Made by a program: the position numbers and the translations under genes. The notes under the pieces are model-generated. The model was not told where the DNA came from. It saw only the letters and a list, made by a program, of their open reading frames with translations, and made no database searches. From NCBI GenBank assembly GCA_016927175.1, contig JAFGNC010000442.1:1-7043 (forward strand): DNA of 7,043 bases, read 5' to 3'. This document shows positions 1 through 4,768 of this stretch, one piece after another. Each line of letters begins with the position of its first letter. Position 1 is the first letter of the stretch. This DNA is from Gammaproteobacteria bacterium (GTDB taxonomy: Bacteria > Pseudomonadota > Gammaproteobacteria > Steroidobacterales > Rariloculaceae).

Positions 1-39
1 ACGGCGAGGAGCACGTGCACGGTCGGGTCCGCCGGCGGT

Positions 40-45
40 TATAGT
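40..45 (+). promoter_or_regulatory. Candidate -10 element (TATAGT) upstream of purC
   Basis: TATAGT matches the sigma-70 -10 consensus at five of six positions and lies 34 bases before the purC ATG, implying a leader of about 28 bases. No convincing -35 is visible at the expected distance, so this is a weak call. The same TATAGTCG string occurs just before the AraC-family gene. Confidence 0.35.
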
Positions 46-79
46 CGAATCCCGGACCTACCGCAGATCGCATGGGGCT

Positions 80-1120
80 ATGACGGACACGATCACGGGC
101 GGCAAGTCGAGCACGACCCGCCTTGCGAACGCCTGCTTCACGGATGCCCGCTTCCCCGAGCTGCCGAACCACACGGCCGGCAAGGTCCGCGAGTCCTACG
201 ACCTGCCGGACGGGCGGCGAGTCATGATCGCCACCGACCGCCAGTCGGCGTTCGACCAGGTGCTGGCCGCGGTGCCGTTCAAGGGCCAGGTGCTGACTCA
301 GACCGCGCGGTTCTGGTTCGACCGTACGGCCGACATCTGCCCCAACCATGTCATCGGGTACCCCGATCCCAACGTGATCGTGGCTCGCCGGCTGGACATG
401 CTGCCGGTGGAGATGGTCGTGCGCGACTACCTGACCGGTTCCACCGAAACCAGCATATGGCCGATGTACCAGCTGGGCGCGCGCACGCTATACGGGGTCG
501 ACCTTCCGGACGGGCTCGTCAAGAACCAGAAGCTGCCGGGCACGATCCTGACCCCCACGACCAAGGCGGCGCAGGGCGAGCATGACGCCCCGATCACACC
601 GAAGGACATCGTCGCGCGGGGGCTGCTCAGCCGGGAACAGTGGGACGATCTGGCGTGCATCAGTCTCGCGCTGTTCGCCCGCGGCCGCGACATCGCGGCG
701 AAGAACGGGCTGATCCTCGTCGACACCAAATACGAGTTCGGTCTCGACGGGGACGGCCGCATCACGCTGGCGGACGAGATTCACACGCCGGACTCGAGCC
801 GCTACTGGAAAGCCGGCAGCTATGCGGCCCGGCTGGCGGAGGGCAGGGAGCCGGAAAGCCTCGACAAGGAGTTCCTGCGGCTGTGGATCTCGGCGCGCTG
901 CGACCCGTACAAGGAACCGATTCCCGAAATCCCTGCCGAGACTCTGATCGAGTTCAGCGGCAGGTACATCACGCTGTTCGAGACCGTCACCGGCCTTGCG
1001 TTCGAGCCTCCTTCGCTCGACGAGCCGGTGCGCAGCCGCGTGCTGCGCAACCTGCGGGCGGCGTTGCCGGAGTACTTCGGCCCGAACGCGAGGGGGCCGA
1101 CGGACGGGGCGCCGCGATGA
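80..1120 (+). CDS. purC: Phosphoribosylaminoimidazole-succinocarboxamide synthase (SAICAR synthase)
   Basis: Cytoplasmic enzyme of de novo purine synthesis. It joins L-aspartate to CAIR using ATP to give SAICAR. Family landmarks are all present: the N-terminal GKVRESYDL (residues 34-42) and ATDRQSAFD (51-59) nucleotide-binding segments; LPVEMVVRDYLTGS (108-121), which fits the first SAICAR synthase signature; ILVDTKYEFG (212-221), which fits the second; and DEIHTPDSSRYW soon after. At 346 residues it is the longer form, closer to yeast Ade1 (about 300) than to the roughly 240-residue E. coli type. ATG 80 is the only in-frame ATG or GTG start between the left edge and the conserved region, although the frame stays open to the edge. 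The Shine-Dalgarno is poor: only a GGGG run 2 bases before the start. The gene converges on the reverse-strand DUF6152 gene, with 42 bases between stops. Identity is secure; the exact start is less so. Confidence 0.96.
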   Translation: MTDTITGGKSSTTRLANACFTDARFPELPNHTAGKVRESYDLPDGRRVMIATDRQSAFDQVLAAVPFKGQVLTQTARFWFDRTADICPNHVIGYPDPNVIVARRLDMLPVEMVVRDYLTGSTETSIWPMYQLGARTLYGVDLPDGLVKNQKLPGTILTPTTKAAQGEHDAPITPKDIVARGLLSREQWDDLACISLALFARGRDIAAKNGLILVDTKYEFGLDGDGRITLADEIHTPDSSRYWKAGSYAARLAEGREPESLDKEFLRLWISARCDPYKEPIPEIPAETLIEFSGRYITLFETVTGLAFEPPSLDEPVRSRVLRNLRAALPEYFGPNARGPTDGAPR

Positions 1121-1162
1121 CCGATCCTGCGCCCGCGCCGCTGCCTGCCGGAGGCCGAGCCG

Positions 1163-1594
1163 CTACTCGCCGGACGTCGAGCCGCTGGCCGTAGGTCTTC
1201 CGGTCTCCGGCGAAAGCCCGCCGAAGCCGATCGTGCGCCCGTTCACCGTGAAGGCCTGAATGAAGCCGCCGTCCTCGCCGTCGCCCCGCGGCGCGATCAG
1301 GATCGCGATCTTGTCGCCGGGCTTCGCCATGCCGCGCTCATAGCCCGCACGGTAAAAATGGCTCGCGCTGTGGCCTTCGAACTCGGCGTCGCGTGTGCCT
1401 CTTTCCTCGTCCGAGAGCTCGACGATGGCCATCGTGTGAGGATTCTTGACGCTGAATTCCTTGATGATGCCTTCGACGGTCACGCGCTGCCCGAAGTCGA
1501 ACTGCGCGGCCGAATGATGCGCCGCGGCATCGAGCGCCGCGAACACGAGCAGGGAAGCGCCGACGGCGCTGACGAAACTTCTAATTGTCGACAT
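1163..1594 (-). CDS. Exported DUF6152-type small protein (copy 1)
   Basis: A 143-aa protein of the DUF6152 type, whose function is unknown. Residues 1-25 form a signal peptide ending in DAAA, so cleavage would leave a mature protein starting His26-His27-Ser. The body follows the family pattern: an FD motif (32-33), V-x-V-E-G (38-42), the conserved NPH (51-53), an S-x-x-F-x-RAG block, then KPGDKI and a C-terminal beta strand region ending in NGRTIGFG. The tail after GFG is polar and unconserved. The start is fixed by a perfect AGGAGG with a 7-base spacer. It is the second gene of a reverse-strand pair, 59 bases after the 266-aa secreted protein, and it aligns with the DUF6152-type protein at 4342-4722. 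The periplasmic location is inferred from the signal peptide. No enzyme activity can be assigned. Confidence 0.85.
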   Translation of the reverse strand: MSTIRSFVSAVGASLLVFAALDAAAHHSAAQFDFGQRVTVEGIIKEFSVKNPHTMAIVELSDEERGTRDAEFEGHSASHFYRAGYERGMAKPGDKIAILIAPRGDGEDGGFIQAFTVNGRTIGFGGLSPETGRPTASGSTSGE

Positions 1595-1601
1595 GAGGAC
1601 C

Positions 1602-1607
1602 CCTCCT
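1602..1607 (-). promoter_or_regulatory. Strong Shine-Dalgarno site of DUF6152 copy 1
   Basis: On the reverse strand this reads AGGAGG, a full match to the anti-Shine-Dalgarno core, 7 bases before the ATG. It is the best ribosome binding site in the window and settles the start of the 143-aa gene. It suggests this second gene of the pair is translated independently rather than by coupling. Confidence 0.75.
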
Positions 1608-1653
1608 GACTCTTACGCCCGCGGCCGGCTTTGCAGCCGCCGTTTGCCGCGGA

Positions 1654-2454
1654 TCATTCCTTACCTTCTCGGACTGCGTAGACGTCGCTCATGCGCGCGT
1701 CGACGGGTTCGCCGGCCTCCAGTTGCTCGCGCCGCATGTCGAGCAGCTCGAACCAGATCTCGTCCTGGCAGCTATACGGGATGATGAAGCCGTCGTACGG
1801 CTCGTACTTCCGTTCGATCGTGACCGGCTCGGTGTAATAGACCGGGTCCGTGATCGTCGCCTGATACGTCAGAACGCTCGTGCCGTTCTCGTCTTCCTCG
1901 AGCGAGAAACGCTCATCGATCGTCGCCTGCTCGCTGAACGGGTGTGCCGGCTGATCCTGGCCGTCCAGCAGATCCGTCGTCGTGACGACGAGCGTGTCGC
2001 CGTCCCAGTACCCCTCCGAATAGCCGGCGCGGCTCGGCAGCCGTTGCTCCGGCGGGAGCTGCTCGCCGCCGATGTAGATCCGGCGCGTTTCGTCTCCGAC
2101 CTCGAAAATGATCGTCAGCTGGTCGGGTTTCTGGATGAACTCTATCGGGTAGGACCCGGGCAGCGACATCATCGTCGGCACGCCGTAGCTCGCGCAGAAG
2201 GTGGCCGAATTCAGCCTCTCGGGCCCGGCGAGCTGGCGGTACTCCTCAACGCGGCGGCGGCCTTCCTCGGTCAGCGGCAGGTCGGCCCCCGGGCGGCCGA
2301 ACCCGGACGCTCGCCCCTGCGCGCCTCCGCTGTAAGTCATCCAGAGGCCGGTGAAGTCCGGATGCTCGGGTACCGGCTCCGCGGCGGCAGCGCACGTCAG
2401 CGCCGCGGCGGCTGCGGGCAGGAGTAATAAGGTGGTTGGTCGTTTTCGCGGCAT
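1654..2454 (-). CDS. Exported protein with PDxTGxW / GDTLVV domain, function unknown
   Basis: A 266-aa protein with a basic N terminus (RKR), a hydrophobic stretch and a likely signal-peptidase I site after the Ala run near residue 25. ALTC is not a good lipobox. The mature part is one domain. It starts PDFTGLW (32-38), has a Cys-x-x-x-Gly-x-Pro block (87-93), IEFIQKPDQLTIIFE (104-118) and RRIYIGG (124-130). It continues with GYWDGDTLVV (148-157), DERF (180-183), ATITDPVYYTEPV (199-211) and ends with IIPYSCQD (224-231). I recognise this as a common family of uncharacterised secreted proteins in GC-rich Gram-negatives, but I know no assigned function. The same landmarks recur in order in residues 363-603 of the 603-aa protein at 4769-6580. 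It is the first gene of a reverse-strand pair with DUF6152 copy 1. A G-rich Shine-Dalgarno (2463-2472) supports the ATG at 2454. Confidence 0.85.
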   Translation of the reverse strand: MPRKRPTTLLLLPAAAAALTCAAAAEPVPEHPDFTGLWMTYSGGAQGRASGFGRPGADLPLTEEGRRRVEEYRQLAGPERLNSATFCASYGVPTMMSLPGSYPIEFIQKPDQLTIIFEVGDETRRIYIGGEQLPPEQRLPSRAGYSEGYWDGDTLVVTTTDLLDGQDQPAHPFSEQATIDERFSLEEDENGTSVLTYQATITDPVYYTEPVTIERKYEPYDGFIIPYSCQDEIWFELLDMRREQLEAGEPVDARMSDVYAVREGKE

Positions 2455-2667
2455 CGCTCGGGCTCCCCCCTCGATTCCATGCCAGACAAATGTATCGGTT
2501 AACGGTCGTCAAGAGTACAGTCCTCGGCGCGGATTGCGGCCATCTCGACATTTATTGTGGAATGCGGGCGCGGCGGGCCTCGTGCCCCGGGCGCGGCCGG
2601 GCCCGGGCCGGCCGTGCGGCGGGAGCCGCCCCTCGGCAGCGCCGCGCGTGACATCGTATAGTCGGCA
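2455..2667. promoter_or_regulatory. Divergent intergenic region between secreted-protein pair and AraC-family gene
   Basis: A 213-base region that must carry the start signals of both the leftward pair and the rightward regulator. The half next to the leftward gene is relatively AT-rich and holds a G-rich ribosome site (2463-2472, reverse strand), a possible reverse-strand -35 (TTGACG, 2507-2512) without a convincing -10 at the right distance, and GTTAAC. The other half (about 2561-2650) is almost pure G+C, with a 10-bp palindrome CCGGGCCCGG and a small hairpin (GCGGC, GGGA loop, GCCGC, 2616-2629). AraC-family regulators often act on the neighbouring divergent promoter, so an operator here is plausible, but no clear pair of direct repeats stands out. 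Confidence 0.5.
2657..2662 (+). promoter_or_regulatory. Candidate -10 element (TATAGT) abutting the GTG start of the AraC-family gene
   Basis: TATAGT ends 5 bases before the GTG at 2668. If it is a working -10, transcription would begin at or within a base or two of the start codon, giving a leaderless mRNA. No Shine-Dalgarno precedes the GTG, which agrees. No good -35 is visible. Confidence 0.4.
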
Positions 2668-3495
2668 GTGCCGCTCTCCGTCCAGGACGCGACCTTCGTG
2701 ATACAGCTCCGGCCCGCAGCCCCGCTCGAGACTTTCGTGGACCTGCTCTGGTGGAGCCGGCGCGCCGCGCCCTACAGCGTCAGCGAGCACATGCTGCCGA
2801 CCGGAACGTGCCAGCTGGTCATCGCGCTGCACGATCGCCCCGTTCGCTGGGCGCCGGCGGACGCTGCCGCCGACTGGCGGACGTGGCGACATGGCATCGT
2901 GCACGGTCCGCAAGCGACGTATTACCGGGCGGGCCCGAAGCCGGCCGGCGCGGTGATCGGCGCAGCGTTTCGTCCCGGAGCGGCCGGCGCCGTGCTCGGC
3001 GTGCCGGCCGCAGAGCTCGTCGACCGGCACGTCACCCTCGAGGAGCTCTGGGGGGCGTCGGGCCGCGCGCTGCAGGAACGGCTCGCGGCGTGCCGCGATC
3101 CGCGCGACGCGCTCCGCGCCCTCGAGCGCGCGCTCGTCTCGCGCATCAGGACGCCGCTGCTGATGCACCCGGCCGTCGCCCATGCGCTGCACGCGAATTC
3201 GAAGCAGCCGATCGAGCGGTTGTGCCAGGAGACCGGCTACTCCCACCGGCATTTCGTGGCGCTATTTCGTACCGCCGTCGGCCTGACGCCGAAGCATTAC
3301 TTCCGCCTGCGGCGCTTCTCGTCGGCGGCGCGCGTGCTCGCCGCCGGGGGCGGCTCTCTTGCCGGGGTTGCGGCGCAGTGCGGTTATGCCGATCAGGCGC
3401 ACTTCACCCGGGAGTTCCGCGCATTCTGCGGTGCGCCGCCGTCGGCATATCGGCCGCGCAGCTCCGGAAGTCCGTTCCATCACGTCGCGGGGTAA
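2668..3495 (+). CDS. AraC-family transcriptional regulator with DUF6597-like N-terminal domain
   Basis: A 275-aa cytoplasmic DNA-binding regulator. The N-terminal part (about residues 12-120) resembles the DUF6597 sensor-like domain found before many AraC helix-turn-helix domains, with FVDLLWW, then a LPTG-x-CQLVIAL segment and a FRPGAAGAVLGVPAAEL stretch. The C-terminal part (about 165-265) is a standard two-HTH AraC domain: PIERLCQETGYSHRHFVALFRTAVGLTPKHYFRLRRF followed by SLAGVAAQCGYADQAHFTREFRAFCGAPPSAY. The chosen start is GTG, supported by the conserved domain beginning soon after it; an in-frame GTG ten codons later is an alternative. The ligand is unknown. The gene is divergent from the secreted-protein pair and 77 bases upstream of the VOC gene. 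Likely targets are the divergent promoter, the downstream genes, or both. Family assignment is firm; the regulon is inference. Confidence 0.93.
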   Translation: MPLSVQDATFVIQLRPAAPLETFVDLLWWSRRAAPYSVSEHMLPTGTCQLVIALHDRPVRWAPADAAADWRTWRHGIVHGPQATYYRAGPKPAGAVIGAAFRPGAAGAVLGVPAAELVDRHVTLEELWGASGRALQERLAACRDPRDALRALERALVSRIRTPLLMHPAVAHALHANSKQPIERLCQETGYSHRHFVALFRTAVGLTPKHYFRLRRFSSAARVLAAGGGSLAGVAAQCGYADQAHFTREFRAFCGAPPSAYRPRSSGSPFHHVAG

Positions 3496-3572
3496 GAAAC
3501 GTTCAAGACCGGGCGAGCCCCGCGCGCTAGCCTTCACGTCGGAACATCAGAACGATTGGAAGGAGTCAGCCG

Positions 3573-4034
3573 ATGAGCGACGCCGAACCCCTCGCGATCC
3601 ACGAAGTCTTCGCCTATCTCCGCGTGCACGACACGGCTGCCGCGCTCGATTTCTACGCGCGCGCTTTCGGCGCGAAGGAGCAGTTTCGCCTGACCGAGCC
3701 GAGCGGCCGCATCGGTCACGCGCAGATGCAGATCGGCCCGGTCACGATCATGCTGTCGGACGAATATCCGGAGCTTGGCATCCGCGGCCCGCGCTCGGTC
3801 GGCGAGACCACCGTAACGCTGCACATCCATGCCAGCGACGTGGACCGGCTGTTCGAGCAGGCGGTCGCGGCGGGCGCGACCGTGCTGCGGCCGCTTGCCG
3901 ATCAGTTCTACGGCGAGCGCTCGGGCACCGTGCGGGATCCTTTCGGGCATGAATGGCTGCTGGGCGGGGAGACAGAGAAGGTCTCGCCGGAGGAGATGCA
4001 GCGGCGGTACACGGCGATGTTCGACGAGGCCTGA
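3573..4034 (+). CDS. VOC superfamily (PhnB-like / glyoxalase-fold) protein
   Basis: A 153-aa single-domain cytoplasmic protein of the vicinal oxygen chelate superfamily, close in layout to PhnB-like proteins. Features seen: YLRVHDTAAALDFYARAFGA (15-34), RIGHAQMQIGPVTIMLSDE (46 onward), the second-repeat TLHIHASDVDRLFEQAVAAGA, then DQFYGERSGTVRDPFGHEWLL, and a C-terminal SPEEMQRRYTAMF tail typical of this subgroup. His49 and the late GHEW segment are the sort of positions that supply metal ligands in VOC enzymes, but the substrate cannot be read from sequence; glyoxalase, dioxygenase and resistance roles all occur in the fold. An AGGAG site (3561-3565) with a 7-base spacer fixes the ATG. It lies between the AraC-family regulator and the DUF2007-type gene and is probably co-transcribed with the latter. 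Confidence 0.92.
   Translation: MSDAEPLAIHEVFAYLRVHDTAAALDFYARAFGAKEQFRLTEPSGRIGHAQMQIGPVTIMLSDEYPELGIRGPRSVGETTVTLHIHASDVDRLFEQAVAAGATVLRPLADQFYGERSGTVRDPFGHEWLLGGETEKVSPEEMQRRYTAMFDEA
4026..4029 (+). promoter_or_regulatory. Shine-Dalgarno of the DUF2007-type gene, inside the end of the VOC gene
   Basis: GAGG lies 9 bases before ATG 4039, within the last codons of the upstream VOC gene. It favours ATG 4039 over the in-frame ATG at 4048 and points to translational coupling of the two genes. Confidence 0.5.
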
Positions 4035-4038
4035 CGCG

Positions 4039-4266
4039 ATGGCCGGCATGAAAACCCTGAAGACCTACGGGTCCCGCGTCGAAGCGGATCTCGACCGCAT
4101 CGTGCTCGAGCACGCCGACGTCCCGTGCGTCGTCGTCGGCATCGGCGTCGCGATGGAAGGCGGCATCGAAGGCGTTCGGCTGCTCGTGCCCGAGGAGCAG
4201 GCGGAGCGCGCGATCGAGGTGCTCGATGCGAACGCGGAAGCACCTTCCGGGGACGAAGGCGACTGA
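4039..4266 (+). CDS. Small DUF2007-type protein (putative signal-transducing family)
   Basis: A 75-aa protein. It reads MKTLKTYGSRVEADLDRIVLEHADVP, then a CVVVGIGVAMEGGIEGVRLLVPEEQAERAIEVLD segment. That is the usual DUF2007 plan: an N-terminal strand, a helix over which the chain 'spans' toward a short hydrophobic strand, and a final strand-helix ending in ERAIEVL. The tail (PSGDEGD) is acidic and probably disordered. It starts 4 bases after the VOC stop. ATG 4039 has a GAGG site 9 bases upstream; ATG 4048 is an alternative that would remove three residues. The DUF2007 name refers to a ferredoxin-like fold of unproven signalling function, so nothing more specific is claimed. The reading frame is also open further upstream inside the VOC gene, but that part is a shadow. 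Confidence 0.8.
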   Translation: MAGMKTLKTYGSRVEADLDRIVLEHADVPCVVVGIGVAMEGGIEGVRLLVPEEQAERAIEVLDANAEAPSGDEGD

Positions 4267-4278
4267 CGCGCGGCTGCC

Positions 4279-4307
4279 TTGCCGCTGCAGCGGCTCGTTG
4301 CTAGCAT
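4279..4307 (+). promoter_or_regulatory. Candidate sigma-70 promoter for DUF6152 copy 2 and the 603-aa gene
   Basis: TTGCCG (4279-4284) and TAGCAT (4302-4307) each match the sigma-70 hexamers at four of six positions and are separated by the ideal 17 bases. Transcription would start near 4314, about 28 bases before the ATG at 4342. The spacer holds a perfect palindrome (4281-4294). Confidence 0.5.
4281..4294. promoter_or_regulatory. Perfect 14-bp palindrome in the candidate promoter (possible operator)
   Basis: GCCGCTGCAGCGGC is identical to its reverse complement. It overlaps the last bases of the candidate -35 and fills most of the spacer, where a bound dimer would block polymerase. It is not followed by a T run, so a terminator for the VOC/DUF2007 unit is less likely. 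The binding protein is unknown. Confidence 0.4.
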
Positions 4308-4341
4308 CGATCGGCGCAACCTCGACACGGGATGAGCAGCA

Positions 4342-4722
4342 ATGAACAGATGGGTCGTGCGGTGCCTGCCAGTGGCCGGATTCCTGATGGTCGGTGCGGA
4401 GCTGCAGGCACACCATGCCGTAGCGAGCGTATACGACCTCAACAAAGAGGTGGTCCTGGAGGGCCAGCTCACCAAGCTGAATTTCAGGAACCCGCACTCG
4501 AACCTGGAGCTCGCGGTGCCGAACGCCGACGGCACGACGACGGAGTGGGTGCTGACCACTGCCTCCGTCCAGGTCCTGACGCGCGCGGGGGTCGACAGGT
4601 CCTCGATCAAGCCCGGCGAGACGCTCAGGATCACGGCTCTCCCGGCGAGGAACGGCAACCCGGCCGGGTTCATCCGGAGGCTCGAGCTCGGCGACCGCAA
4701 GGTCGATTTCGCCATCGAATAA
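4342..4722 (+). CDS. Exported DUF6152-type small protein (copy 2)
   Basis: A 126-aa exported protein of the DUF6152 type, function unknown. The signal peptide (residues 1-23) ends in AELQA and its cleavage would expose His24-His25. The mature chain follows the family order: YDLNKEVVLEGQLTKLNFRNPH (31-52, with NPH at 50-52), a strand ending in EWVL, ASVQVLTRAGV, IKPGETLRITALPARNGNPAGFIRRLEL, and a closing DFAIE. Alternating short strands suggest a small beta-barrel such as an OB-like fold (inference). A weak GGGA lies 9 bases before the ATG. The overlapping ATG at 4332 opens a different frame with no family resemblance. The 603-aa gene follows after 46 bases, so the two are probably one transcript. 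It is a diverged relative of the protein at 1163-1594, with a clearly shared layout but modest identity. Confidence 0.87.
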   Translation: MNRWVVRCLPVAGFLMVGAELQAHHAVASVYDLNKEVVLEGQLTKLNFRNPHSNLELAVPNADGTTTEWVLTTASVQVLTRAGVDRSSIKPGETLRITALPARNGNPAGFIRRLELGDRKVDFAIE

Positions 4723-4749
4723 GCCACTCGCCAGTAAGCACTCGCAACG
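4720..4749 (+). repeat. Imperfect 15-bp tandem repeat spanning the DUF6152 copy 2 stop codon
   Basis: TAAGCCACTCGCCAG is followed directly by TAAGCACTCGCAACG, which matches after a one-base gap. The first unit begins with the TAA stop of the gene. This looks like a small slippage duplication that has since drifted. Confidence 0.5.
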
Positions 4750-4768
4750 GCTGGCGCTGGGAGTTGTA

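Noticed and set aside
72..83. Three-codon frame (ATG GGG CTA TGA) overlapping the purC start
   Set aside because: Could be a coupling mini-leader, but a frame this short arises easily by chance and has no ribosome site.
427..784. Two long reverse-strand open frames inside purC
   Set aside because: They lie wholly antisense to a well-supported enzyme, have Arg/Pro/Ser-rich composition without domains, and are expected in DNA this rich in GC.
1121..1162. Bidirectional terminator between the convergent purC and DUF6152 copy 1 genes
   Set aside because: No stable stem with flanking T or A runs could be found in the 42-base gap.
1621..1643. Bulged GC-rich inverted repeat between the 266-aa gene and DUF6152 copy 1
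   Set aside because: No T run follows on the reverse strand, and the strong ribosome site beyond it argues for readthrough into the next gene rather than termination.
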